A DNA stretch of 64,000 bases from Nelumbo lutea (Eukaryota > Streptophyta > Magnoliopsida > Proteales > Nelumbonaceae). The translations under genes were made by a program, and so were the position numbers. Where the stretch lies: positions 17,666,499 to 17,730,498 of the forward strand of contig JAKGHH010000006.1 of NCBI GenBank assembly GCA_022828595.1, written 5' to 3'. Below, piece by piece: positions 36,686 to 47,751 of this stretch (the first letter of the stretch is position 1; each line of letters starts with the position of its first letter). The notes beneath the pieces were generated by a model. It did no database searches and was not told where the DNA came from. It was given only the letters and a program-made list of their open reading frames with translations.

Positions 36686-37551
36686 GATTTTCAAGGTTAC
36701 TTGGCAAAAGAAGGATTCACAAGATATTGATCTCGGAAATTGGTATTAGAAAACACAGAGAGCGTCAACACTAATAGATTGGAAGTAGCTAGAAAATGAA
36801 AGATGCACTTTCCCTCAGCATGCGTACACATATAGAGAGAGAGGGGTGTAGACGACCAAGAAAATGGTGTGGTCAGAAGGCCATTCGCAAAAGAGTGGCT
36901 AGCAGGAGAGCCCACATTTATTCATATTAGGCCTTCTAAGGGACATCCTACAAGTGAAATCACATGATTTTGCCTTTTAACCCATTTCCGAAACTTTGTT
37001 GAGAGTGAATACACCGTGGCCTTAACTTACCAATATTACATCTTTTTCATACCCCACTGAACCCATTTGAGTAGACATGAAGAGTGGACAACTGATTGGT
37101 TGTATATCGCCTATATATCCATTCCATTGACAACCCATGGCATTGTAATCCCTTAATGTAAATAGTTCATTCCTGGTTTCTGGTTAATATCTTGCGATTG
37201 TATCATTATATAGTTTGAGAGCAAAACACCCACAGTTTTTGAGACCCAGTAGAAAGGCGGAAGCCAAAAAACTTGTTTGTTTTCCATTTACTCTCAGCGC
37301 TTCACGTGTTGTCTCTCGTTTATGAGTCAAATACAATGAGCTGACACATATAACAGTCTTCCTGATAACCAAATTGCACCTCAAAACCGAAAGGGGGGAC
37401 AACATGTCCCTCCTCGTGGCCCACACTTAACATCTCCTCATTCCATATCTACACAAATCACAATCTCAAATATTCTCAGAATTCTCTTCCTTCTCTATCA
37501 AACCTTGTTCTTTGATTTCTTATTCTTGCAATATAAGTGTGCATAGAAGCC
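36686..37551. promoter_or_regulatory. region between divergent SAUR copies, block B
   Basis: This matches 5146-5949. It contains a G-box (cacgtg, 37,303-37,308) directly beside a TGTCTC hexamer (37,310-37,315), and a TATA-like acatataac at about 37,345. All three lie on the plus-strand SAUR side. The G-box is cacatg in block A, so only TGTCTC is conserved. Confidence 0.5.
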
Positions 37552-37839
37552 GTGGGCATTCGCTTGCCTAGATTGGTTCATCTTACTACAAATCAATCAA
37601 CTTCATCATCATCAGCAGCTTTCACAGATGTCCTAAAAGGCCATTTGGCTGTTTATATTGGAGAGACCCACAAGAAGCGGTTCGTGGTTCCCATATCCTA
37701 TTTGATCCATCCTTCGTTCCAAGATTTGTTAAGTCAGTCTCAAGAAGAATTTGCCTTCAATCATCCAATGGGTGCTCTCACCATACCATTCAATGAGGAT
37801 GTCTTCATTAATCTCACATGTCGTTTGAATGGTTTATGA
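37552..37839 (+). pseudogene. SAUR copy without an ATG start
   Basis: The frame is open to the normal SAUR end (GALTIPF to RLNGL). However, the start codon that is ATG in both close paralogues is GTG here (GTGGGCATTCGC at 37,552), and a TAA lies 15 bases upstream in the same frame, so no ATG precedes it. The first in-frame ATG is the HPM methionine near the C-terminus. An in-frame deletion of about nine codons removes the K-M-I-L-R-R-S part of the basic N-terminus. The core also has unusual changes: DVLKGHLAVYIGE (Pro to Leu) and TIPF in place of TIPC. It is probably a recent pseudogene. Non-ATG initiation is possible but unlikely. Confidence 0.85.
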
Positions 37840-38345
37840 GTATTAGCAACAAAGATTTTTCTGATCAAGAAATTGTTTGGCCCCGGCCCGTTCAAAATTT
37901 TGTAAAGGAATAATCATTTATTTGTAAATAACTTTCTTGTGGAAGAGAGGTCGAGGAAGATGAAAAAGTAATCCCTTGTTATAAGTAAAACACTACAATA
38001 CAAATTTTTGCCTTTTATACTTGGGCAATTAAGTACCAAATTTTTTACATCCTATGAATTAAGTATCTAAGTCAAACACAAGCTATAAACTTTCTTAAAA
38101 ATGTGACCACAAGGTATCCTTATAGCCAAATCCCATTTACCAAGAGCAGATTATATATAGAGCTCTAACATCACAAGATAAAATTACCATAGATGTAAGT
38201 TTTCTTCTTCCTCCTCATTGCTATTATTCTGAATGTGGGATTGTATTCAGCCAAAGTTGGATTGCTCTCTTTCTAGTGCCAAATGCTGCAACTCTTAGAA
38301 AAATCCTCTTTTTTGTATGGTTTGGCATGCCGGTAATTACTAAAA
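37840..38345. other. 3' flank of the SAUR copy, no gene
   Basis: This AT-rich flank matches 6180-6997. No conserved frame is seen. Confidence 0.5.
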
Positions 38346-38598
38346 GGGAAAATTTCTCTAAACTATCCTTCCTATTTAGCTAATTGACTAACTCTACCCT
38401 TATATATTGTCTTAGAGTACCCCAAGTTTCCTGACAATTGACTATCTCTACTCCAGCCATCAACAACCGCTAATATCCCATCAAGTCCATACACATGTGA
38501 CACCACGTGATGTATACGACTTTCAAAACTCAATATTACCCTCTGTCCCACATTTGTAAATCAGGTAAAAATCACTGCCTATGAACAAGATGGTTACG

Positions 38599-38774
38599 GT
38601 CTCTACTGATTCTTTGTTGATGATCCCACACAACGAGAGATCCATGCAGTGGTGCAGCTCCAATTCCTGCAATGTTGGGCACTCGACAGCGATACACGCC
38701 AACCCAGTCCCAGTGGCACAGGTTAGAGCAAGCTTGTGAAGATTCGGGCATCCACGGGCAATAACTCACAGTCC
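38599..38774 (-). pseudogene. F-box/LRR protein gene fragment, block B copy
   Basis: The minus strand reads VIARGCPNLHKLALTCATG, then GLACIAVECPTLQELELHHC and MDLSLCGI, about two leucine-rich repeats. A TGA precedes VIARG where block A has CGA (arginine), a C-to-T change. The two block copies carry different stops, so both decayed independently after the duplication. The source was probably a host F-box/LRR gene elsewhere. Confidence 0.7.
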
Positions 38775-39624
38775 TTGATCAATTGAAATCTATGTGAAGA
38801 GAAGCGGAAGAGGAGAAGAAGAAAGGAAGAGAATAAGACAGAGAGGAGTTGCATAGACAGAGAGTAGAAGTGGCTGTTGGAGAAAAAGAACAGGATGAGG
38901 AAGAAGAAAGATTGCAGAGACAAAAAGGTAGAGAGATCATGTCTTGCTTCTTGTCAATCCTCGTAGAGATCACGTCTTAGTTGTTTTTGCATCATAGAAA
39001 GCAAGAGATGGAGTTGTTGTAGGGGCCAGAAATGATGTCAAGAGTTGTGAAGCCAACCCGGACACTAGAGTGGAGATTAGCCCCGAAAGGAAGTGGCTCA
39101 AACAGAAGAAGACACTAAGAAGGAGATCTTCCTACCACATAGATCATCTAGGAAGATAATTCAGACTCTCACTTCAATCCTAACTGCTCAAAGCAAGGCT
39201 GCTTGTGGTATTGCTGACATATTACCTTATAAAGAAGGTTCTGGGCAACACCTTTAAGGGCAGAGCCATTGCTGAACTTAACAAATGCAGCCATGGGAGC
39301 TTCCTGGTATAATATATCATCTTCTACTACGCAACAAGTTCTAGTACTTGTATAAATAAAAGGGCAAGTTTCTTAAGTACCCCCAAGTTTTCTGACAATT
39401 GACACCGCTCCAAGTTTGCTTTTTCTTAGGCGTAAAGAAGGGAGAGAAAAAAAAAAAGATAAAAAGGCATGGAGAATAAAGGCTTCAGTTGGGTTTGCAT
39501 AGGCAATGTAAAAAACAGACATGACATAGAGCAAGGATTGTGAGATTTCGACCTTCGTGTCAACTTTATTTATAGGTGACGTCAAAAGTTTATTTGATTT
39601 TAGAATTTTAATTAGATCAGCTAA

Positions 39625-40309
39625 GGCCATGTTTGGTTCAATTCTCATTATTTCTCATTCTTATCCAAGATGAAATTTTCAAATGGAAAAGAATTGGTAA
39701 AAATAGACAGAATGAGAAAATATTTCTATGAAGCAACACTTTTTTTCTAAAAAATGAATTCTTTTCATACTGACAAATATCCTATGTTGCTCATTTTCAT
39801 TCTTCAAAAATAAAAAAATCATGCCGGTATTCACAAACCGCCAGCCTAGGTCTCCAACAGTCAATGTTTACCACTTCGCATAGATGTTTTGTAAAAGTAC
39901 TTTCGCAAACTTTCTTTGGTAAAGTACTTGCAAAAAAGTGCTTTCATGTAAAAGTAATTTCATAAAAGTTCTTTCATAAAATTGAGTTCATAAAATTGCT
40001 TTCATGTAAAAGTACTTTTACAAGAGTGGTTTTGTAAAAGTTTTTTTGCAAAAGTAAACATTTATGATAACAGTTTTGTAGTCAGAGTTTCTTCAAAGTA
40101 TGAAATGAGCAAGATGGGGCATGATTACTTTTCATGTTGCAAGTTAGTCAATTTTTGTGCTACGAAGTTGATTTTTCATTCTAAAAAGAATGTGGCCCTT
40201 GGTAAGAATTTTGTAACCAAACACTAATGTTATTCATTCTTGCCCATTCTTGCCTATAATGAGCAAGAATTTAGAGAATGATGACCATAGAAGTGAACCA
40301 AACATGGCC
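39625..40309. mobile_element. Tourist/Harbinger-like MITE
   Basis: This is a 685-base element with terminal inverted repeats GGCCATGTTTGGTTCA (16 perfect, 20 of 21 overall) and a TAA target duplication at 39,622-39,624 and 40,310-40,312. Block A at about 8,284 has the unoccupied site (gctaaattcttgag). The TAA/TTA duplication and GTTTGG termini are typical of PIF/Harbinger MITEs. It has no coding capacity. Confidence 0.9.
39888..40060. repeat. degenerate array of gtaaaagta/ctttca units in the MITE
   Basis: Units such as tttcatgtaaaagta, tttcataaaagtt and ttttgtaaaagt recur about ten times at spacings near 15-20 bases, many as short palindromes (agtactt). This looks like internal expansion by slippage. 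Confidence 0.7.
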
Positions 40310-40630
40310 TAAACACTTGAGATCTCTGCTTTTAGCTTGGGCCTTAATCTACTAAGCTTCGCCACTCAAAGATATAAAGAAAAGGGTTTACAACTTTGTT
40401 ATGGTTACATTTTGACATTGTAATCATAAAAGGGTATATTAGGAATTTAAAAAAAAATCAATCATGTGATGTCACATGTGAACAGAGTGGGACAGAAAAT
40501 TTACAACAAGGGAGGTTTTAGACAATTGTCAGAAAACTGAAGGGTACTTTAAGACAATATGTAAACAGTAAGGATAGAGTTAGTTGATTTCCTAAACCGA
40601 GGTACTTTAAGAAATTTTCCCTAAATAAAA

Positions 40631-40911
40631 TTTCACACTAATTCTGAAAAAAACAATATTGCAATGAAAGGGAAGATAGGAGACAAAGAATGGTACTTTT
40701 CAGCCTTTAGGACCAAAAGTATCTGACTGGGCTACAAACAAATAGAGCTACAAAAGCTAGGTACTAGAAGGCCAACGGTAAAGATATGGAATTTATAGTT
40801 CAAAGACGTGTACGCTTGTGGGCATGAAGAATACTATGGTGTTCTATTGAGGATAGGAAGACTTTTAGAGACAAATGATTGCTTATTTTCTACCATTTCA
40901 TATGGATATTG
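40631..40911. other. unassigned DNA
   Basis: I see nothing recognisable between the Mutator-like element and the left LTR of E4, and no copy elsewhere in the window. Confidence 0.5.
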
Positions 40912-41754
40912 TGAAGGAAGGAGAAATCTATCATATGGATGGCCGAACAATGCTAGATGGCTGGGCGAAATTTCAAAAATTTTCTTTCACTCTTTCAGGA
41001 ATTGTATTCCAAGTTTTAGAAAAACTACAATTTTCTAGGATCGTTCTTGCACCAAAACTGGACCAGCTTTGAAACTAAAAGAAAATGGAGAAGTATACCA
41101 CATACGGATTCCACAAACGTATTTTCCAATGTGGTAGTTCATTCCCAAAGAGAGTACCAAAACCAGCTTCCGCTAAAGATGGCGTAGCTTCAATTGAAGC
41201 TAGTTCAGCAACACAGTTTTCAACAAAACTGTGATCCAACACCTTGGACCGAACAAGGGAGGTGAGCACTAATTGGTTCTGATATTTTCTTGCAAAAATC
41301 AAAAGTCAGAACTGATCAAGATCAGTCTAAGATTTGGAGGTCAATTCTGGGGCGGCAAGAACAGAGAAAGAGAACTAAGAGCAGAGTAATTTGGAACAAA
41401 TTTTGATCTCCTCTTTTCTTAGCCTTAAGAATAACTGGAATTTGGTTTGGGTTCAGTGTTTCAAACAAGCACACAATACATGTTCTTCGAGTCCAACCCT
41501 GGCAACTGAGATAGGCTACCTCAACCTTCTTGGTAGGACATTAGTGTCGGCCTTGGTAGGATAAACTTTTCCAAGTATATCCAACGATTGAGAACATTCT
41601 AAACTACCATAAAGTCTCATAAGTGTCCAGTTTAAGGGTAATTACATATAAAGACACCAATTATAACACAAAATAATTATGTACTTTTATTCATTTATAG
41701 TAAATGCATCAGTACACCAATTTGATTGGAGCTAAGGGAATACACTGTCTAATA
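40912..41754 (-). repeat. 3' LTR of E4, internally deleted
   Basis: The ends match the family: tgaaggaaggagaaatctatcat at the left and actgtctaata at the right. The middle, present in the right LTR between about 50,080 and 51,040, is missing after ttggtttgggttcagtg. Confidence 0.8.
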
Positions 41755-43328
41755 GGTCCCAGTTGCACTTAGGTCCAATCTGGTACAAGCCTGAGTCTCA
41801 TATTGTCCACGTGTTTCTCAAACACTTTTTGTGTCAGTGGCTTAGTCAATGGGTCTTTCACATTCTCCGTTGATGCTACCTTCTGAACTTGGATGCCCCC
41901 TCTACCAATAATCTCCCAGAGTACATGATACTACTCTCAATGTGCTTTGACTTTGAGTAGGCTTTTGGCTACTTAGCCTAAGCAATTGCTCCAATGTTGT
42001 CACACAATAGTGGAATGGATGAGGTGTTAGATGGAACTACTCCTAATTCGTAAATGAACTTCTTCATCCATACAGCTTCCTTGGCAGCTTCACTTGCGAC
42101 AATGTACTCGGCCTCGATTGTGGAATCTACTGTGGACCTTTGTTTGCTGCTTTTCCATCTAACTGCACAAGACCCCATCGTAAAGATGTAAGCAGATGTA
42201 GATTTTCTACCATTTAGGTCTGACTGAAAGTCAGCATCAGTATACCCAATGATATGTAGTGAACTACCATTGAAGACAAGACAAAACTCTTTTGTCCTCC
42301 GAAGGTATTTGAGTATGTTTTTCACGATAGTCTAGTGCTCCTATCCTATGTTTGAATGGTATCTACTTACTACATTCACAGCCTGAGCAATGTTTGGTCG
42401 AGTGCACAACATGGCATACATGATGCTCCTTACGATAAAGGCATAGGGAACCCTCTTTCATACTCTCAATCTCCTCAGTAGTCTTGGGAAAAATACCCTT
42501 GGAAAGAGTAGCTCCATGTTTGAAATGGACAAATTCCTTCTTGGAGTTCTCTATGTTGTATTTGTTAATAATCTGGTCAATATAAATAAATTGGGATAAT
42601 CCTATTATCCTCTTCGATCTATTTCAATAAAGTCGAAGTGTCAAGATATAGAAGGATTCTCCAAGATCTTTCATGGAGAATTGCCACAAAAGCCATACCT
42701 TCACTATAATAAACATCCCTACATCATTCCCAATGAGCAGAATGTCATCTATATACATAACAAGGAACGTAACCTTATTTCCCATTGGTTTCTTGTAAAC
42801 ATAGGATTCATCTGGATTCTACTCAAAGTCTAATTGTTTGACCATAGAGTCAAATCGGATGTTCCAACTTCTAGAAGCTTGTTTTTATCCATAAATGGAT
42901 CTACTTAGTTTGCACACCATATGTTCCTAACTAGATGCAATAAAGCCTTGCGACTAGTGAATATAGATATCTTTAGTAAGATCTCCATTCAATAATGTGG
43001 TTTTGACATCCATATGCCAAATCTCATAATCATGGTGTGTTGCTACATCTTGTAGGATCCGTATGGATTTAAGCATGACCATGGGCGAAAAGATTTCTTC
43101 ATAATTGACTCCCTCTTTCTGAGTTTACCCTTTTGCCACAAGACAAGCTTTATAGGTCTCAACCTTTCCATCAAGGCCTTTCTTCCTCTTATAGATCCAT
43201 TTGCAACCAATTGCTTTGACCTCAAGGAGTGGGTGTATGAGAGTCCAGAATTTATTGGTTTTCATTGAGTCCATCTTGACTTTCATGGCATCTACCCACT
43301 TCAATAAATCTATGTCCAATATAGCTTC
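41755..43328 (-). pseudogene. RT and RNase H of E4 (broken)
   Basis: RNase H is open from 42,325 to 41,978, with the words GYTDADFQSD and EAEYIVASEAAKEAVW, which carry the acidic catalytic residues of copia RNase H. RT lies between about 43,300 and 42,340 in several frames. The active site at 42,744-42,755 reads YIDD, so unlike E1 the catalytic pair is intact. The RT start (FWTLIHPLLEVKAIGCKWIYK) is open near 43,409-43,125. Frameshifts and stops separate these pieces. Confidence 0.85.
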
Positions 43329-45278
43329 TGTTAGACAGTCTTGTATGCCCTTAGCTTCAATCTGATTTGATGTACTTTTGTTATTTAGTGGAAATAAATT
43401 AAAGTGCATGTTTCATTCATGTTGTTTGGTATAATTCTGTGTAAGACCCTAAAACTGGACACTTATAGAAACTTGTGTTAGTTTTAAATGTTCACAGCCA
43501 TTGGATAAGTCTGGGGAGATTTATCCTGCCAAGGCTGATACTGATGTGCCACCAAGTGTTGGGATGGCTTGTTTCGGCCATCAGGGTAAGGCCCAAGGCA
43601 CATGCAGTATGGAATTGCTTGAACCCTTGAACCGGACCAGATTTTCAACATTGCCCTAGACCTTGGAGACAGATGGGCAAAACTGGAAAGTTACACCTGG
43701 CCCCTAGACTCGATTATGACACATCACTAGGTGTCGGATCCGACTGTCTTTGATGTGTCAATCAGTGAGATCCTTAGTGGGGGTCAAAACCTGGACATGT
43801 TATGCCAGTCTGAGAATTCATCTGAGTGAGTGGTCATAGTGACAGGATCAGCCCCTTTGTCGGACAATGGTAATGATCGGGAATGCACTCTTTCTGATGG
43901 AAACCAAACTGCCGGCAGTTGATTTCAATCATTGGAATTTTGTTTTGCAAAATTAATATATGTATATGTATATGTACGGTTTCAAAAGATTTGCAAAAGG
44001 TTTTAATTCCCGGGATCCATGTGAGTAGAGAGTGCGGCACTGTTCCTTGCAGCCGAGGGAGAGGTTTTCTCTTGTCGGGCAGTGCTTGATCGTTAAGGGC
44101 TGAGAGGTTAGTGTAAGACCATTTAGAATATTACCTGATGGGCTAATCTTGCACCTACCCACAGTCCCTGGGTTTTTATAAGATGGCTTGGCCCAAGGAC
44201 CACTTAATGTAAGTGTTGGGCCCATAGGGTCCATGTGATGGGCTCAAGGGGGTCACTGAGTCTTTCAGTTAATTCGGTTGGGCCTTGTAATAAAGGTTGG
44301 ACTGAACCCATGTGGTTGGTGTGTAGATCAATGCTTGGGTCCCACGCCATACAAAGAAGCCCAACTAGGTAGTAGGTTGGAAATTAGTTAAACATTGAAC
44401 ACTTAATGGGCCAAAAGCCCATTTCGAACTGGGCTGATATGATCACCAATTCATAGGGCAAATCTGATATTAGTGTTAGTAAAAGGATTGGGTCTTTGAC
44501 CTTATCCACTCTAAGAGACCAAATTCAAATTAGATTTGAATCTGGTAACCTCCTGATAAGATCAGGAGTTAACTAACTTAATCTGCAGATAGGATTAAGA
44601 TTAACCTCTATCCAAATACTGATTTGGATTGGGATAACTCCCAAAATATTGGGAGGTTTCTTAATCAAGAAGAAAGAGGAGAAAACCCTAGCAGAAATAT
44701 CAGATTTCGAACTAGGGGTTTGAGTAAGCAAGAAACACATCCTGCAATCTGAGATTTGATCTCTCACAGACTCCAGAGAGAAGAGACAATTCTGCCCTCT
44801 TCATCCCTAGACTTCTCCTCCTTCATCCGCCGCCACTACCTGTTGGAAGATTGGATCTTTGCAGCAACAGGAAGTCAAGAAAGCAGTTCTTGACAATAGT
44901 CTTGCAAGAAAGACACTAGGATTCGGTGTTCAAGGTTTTCAGAGGGTTCTTGTGAAGAATCCAGTGTGTAGGACACACCCTACTGGTTCCGTTCCATCCA
45001 CAGCTGTGTCATCTTCAGCAGGAGCGGATCTTGGTTACTTCTTTGAGCATGAACACCAACTTTGGGAGATATTATTTCTCCGGATTAGGTATAATCTTTC
45101 CTGTTTCCTTTTGGTTTAGATCTGGTTTGTTTATGGTTCAAGTAGAATCCTTGAATAATGTATTCTAAATTTAGGGAATATGATTCCCAGTGGGAAGAAG
45201 GTAGGAAATTTTTTTGAAATTTGCCCCCCATTCCGCACCTTTCTTGGCGTCCATTAGATGGATCCTACCATTCTTTCA
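43329..45278 (+). mobile_element. solo LTR inserted in E4 pol
   Basis: This is a complete 1,950-base plus-strand LTR from TGTTAGACAG to CATTCTTTCA with perfect gcttc duplications at 43,324-43,328 and 45,279-45,283. It is nearly identical to the LTR of E5 at 58,465-60,415, so both derive from a recent burst. There is no internal sequence. Confidence 0.94.
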
Positions 45279-46303
45279 GCTTCTACATAAGTCACGGGAT
45301 CTTTCTCACTGATCATGGCTTCCATCAAATAATTTTCTTGATCATAGCCATAATGAACTACAGGCCTAGACACCTGGGTAGATCTTCTAAGTTGAGTATT
45401 ATCTGAAACCTATGGGATATTTGCCTTTACTCCTGAGCTCTCATCATCAAGAACAATTTCCTAACGATGATAATTCAAGATGTAATCTTCTTCTAAGAAG
45501 TAAGCATTTCGATTATAAAACACTTTTTGCTCTCTTGAGTTATAAAAGAGGTATCCTACAGGCAACAATTAGTCATGGATTTCAATTTATCTACACTTGT
45601 TGTGTTAACATATATTGGACAATCTCAAATCTTCAAGTGTCTTATACTTGGTTTCTTTCCGGTCTATAGCTCATAAAATAGGTATCCTATAGACCCCTTT
45701 GGGTAGCTTACAAATAGGAAACGGTTAGTCTTGAATTCCAATTTGTCTACACTTGTTCTTTTAACATGTGCTGGACAACCCCAAATCTTCAAGTGTCTAT
45801 AGCTCATAAGGAGTATTAGGAACGGATTTGGTTGGAATCCGGTTCAGCATGTATATAACAGTCTCCAGTGCGTGTCTCCAAAAAAATATAGGTAGTTCTG
45901 AATGGACGAAAAGTGTTCGGACCATATCTAATAGAGTTCGGTTTCTCCTCTCCGACACACCATATAATTGTGGTGTAGCAGGAGGAGACAACTATGATAC
46001 AATTTCATTGTCTTTAAGGTAGTCCTTAAATTCGTTTGAGAGATATTCACCTCCGCGATCTAATCGAAGGGGTTTAATGTGTTTCCCCAACTGTTTCTCG
46101 ACTTCTTGCCTAAACTCCTTGAATTTTTAAAAAATTTTAGACTTATGTCTCATTAGGTACACATAACCATACCGAGAATAATCATCGATGAAAGTTATTA
46201 AATAACAATGTTAGTTGCATATCCTAACATTCATGGGACTACATACATCAGTATGTATCAGGTCAAGTGTACCCGTAAATCTTTCAGGCTTTCCCGTAAA
46301 TGG
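45279..46303 (-). pseudogene. integrase and linker region of E4 (broken)
   Basis: The minus strand encodes integrase pieces, e.g. [14 protein letters not shown] and [18 protein letters not shown] (about 45,991-45,797), with stops between them. A segment of about 130 bases is tandemly repeated (45,537-45,665 and 45,669-45,800, sharing aaatcttcaagtgtct). The upstream core (RGGEYLSNEF region) is near 46,020-46,060. It is not functional. Confidence 0.8.
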
Positions 46304-46876
46304 TCATTTAATCATCTTACTCTGAAGGCAAGGCACACAAGTTGGAAGATCTTCTACAGTTAGAAAGTCCAAAGGACCATCCTCTACCAATCTTATAATA
46401 CATTCTATATTAATATGGATAAGTCGGTAATGCCACAGGCATGTGGGATTAACCGTATCACGTGTTCTTTTCTTGGCGATAATTTTCGACGTAGTTTCGG
46501 TTATGTTCATTCTAGAGAAGGAAAGAGGACAGAAACCATTCTCAAGTTCTCCATAAGTAAGGAATTTGTTATTCAATTTAAAAGTAATCTTATCACTAGA
46601 TAAAATAGAATAACCATCCTTACAGAATTTTGAAACTGAAATCAAAACTCTTCCTAGTAATGGTACATAAAGACAATCTTTAAGAGTTACAATTCCTTCT
46701 CTGAAAATTAAATCTATAGTTCTTATAGTTGTAGCTACAACTGTTGCAAAAGTCCCCAAGTAAAGAACCACCTCGTCTTCATTCATCCTTCTGCTTTCTT
46801 TGAACCCCTGCAATGAATTACATGCATGAGTAGAAGCCCCAGAGTCAATACACCAGGATGCAAAAGTGACCAACAT
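46304..46876 (-). pseudogene. protease and pre-integrase finger of E4
   Basis: A long open stretch of about 190 codons starts near an aspartic protease motif (SWCIDSGAST). It continues through DCLYVPLLGR and TYGELENGF to the pre-integrase finger (WHYRLIHI, with the usual G of L-G-H changed, and CVPC). Within E4 this is the best preserved part. It would be cleaved from a Gag-Pol polyprotein in an active element. Confidence 0.85.
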
Positions 46877-46884
46877 ATTGGTCT

Positions 46885-47708
46885 CTATGGCAAGAGATTT
46901 GAAATTACCTTCTTTGTTCTTGGATTCCAGATATTAAGGGCAGTTCCTTTCCTAGTGTTCGAACTACTTGCAGATGTGACACTCATCAGATGATTTGTCT
47001 TTCTTCTGCCTTTTCGGCTTACTTGTTTTCTTCTAAGGCCTCTTCTTGCCCTTCCTCTTTGTTTTTCCTGATTTTCCACCTTCAACAAGCATGTCTACTA
47101 GCTTATCCTTCTTGATCATCTCTTTATCTCTCTGCAACATATTGCTGAGTTCTTAAAGGCTAACTTTTATCTTGTTCATGTTGTAATTCATGGCAAACTG
47201 ATTGAAGAAGGGAGACAGAGAGTTTAGGATGACATCAGTCTTTTTGTCTTCGTCGAACTGGGATCCAAGTTCCTCTAGTTTGTTTATGTACTCCATCATC
47301 CGCACGACGTGGTCATGAACCAACTGGCTCTCAATCATCCTCGTTGTCATCAACAGCTTGAGGACCTTCTATATGGCAGAATGATGTTGTTCTTCATACA
47401 TAGTCTTTATACTATCTAGAATGTCTTTGCAGACAACAATCTTATCGAATTGTCTCTGGATTGCATTATCTATAAATGCTACAATGTAACATCGGGCAAG
47501 AGAATTCTTCTCTTCCCATTCCTGTATTCTCTCCTACGTGCTTCAGATGCCCTGTCACTCAGATGTTTTGGAGCTAGGTTCTTGGTAATGTTGTCCAATT
47601 TCTTGGAGGTAAGGACTAGGTTAAGGTTATGGAACCAGTCAGCATAATTAGGTCCCTTAAGTTTGTTGTTGTCAAATAATTTGGAAAATTGTCCATGTGC
47701 GATTTTTG
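46885..47708 (-). pseudogene. gag of E4 (start codon lost)
   Basis: The N-terminal part reads K-I-A-H-G-Q-F-S-K-L-F where the other copies have K-M-A-N-G-Q-F-A-K-L-L. The initiator ATG has become ATC at about 47,701-47,703. The capsid-like part continues to 47,479, then resumes in other frames at 47,353-47,153 and 47,088-46,885 with a basic tail. The zinc knuckle is degraded. Confidence 0.8.
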
Positions 47709-47751
47709 ATAAAAGACAATAGATATTAGTCCATGACCTAAATTCTTTCAT

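Larger units (their letters stand above)
38346..40621. mobile_element. Mutator-like element with long terminal inverted repeats
   Basis: The left end gggaaaatttctctaaac and the reverse complement of the right end gggaaaatttcttaaag match. The similarity continues for roughly 200 bases inward, through acatgtgaca-cac-tgat and tgtcccac. The 9 bases outside are ttactaaaa on the left and taaataaaa on the right (7 of 9 equal), as expected for an aged 9-bp Mutator duplication. The interior holds an F-box/LRR fragment and the MITE at 39,625-40,309. A second left-end-like sequence at about 39,357 suggests nesting. No transposase is present. Confidence 0.55.
34740..40640. repeat. duplicated segment, block B (SAUR block)
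   Basis: This is the second copy of block A from its left part (340) through about 8,340. It lacks the solo LTR of block A and has gained a MITE. It contains two SAUR copies in divergent orientation and an F-box/LRR fragment. From 34,740 to 36,379 I see no gene; that stretch mirrors 515-2585 and 4530-4836. Confidence 0.8.

Noticed and set aside
39888..40060. A CRISPR-like or satellite array in the MITE
   Set aside because: Units are irregular in length and spacing, have no unique spacers, and lie in a plant MITE. Internal slippage explains them.
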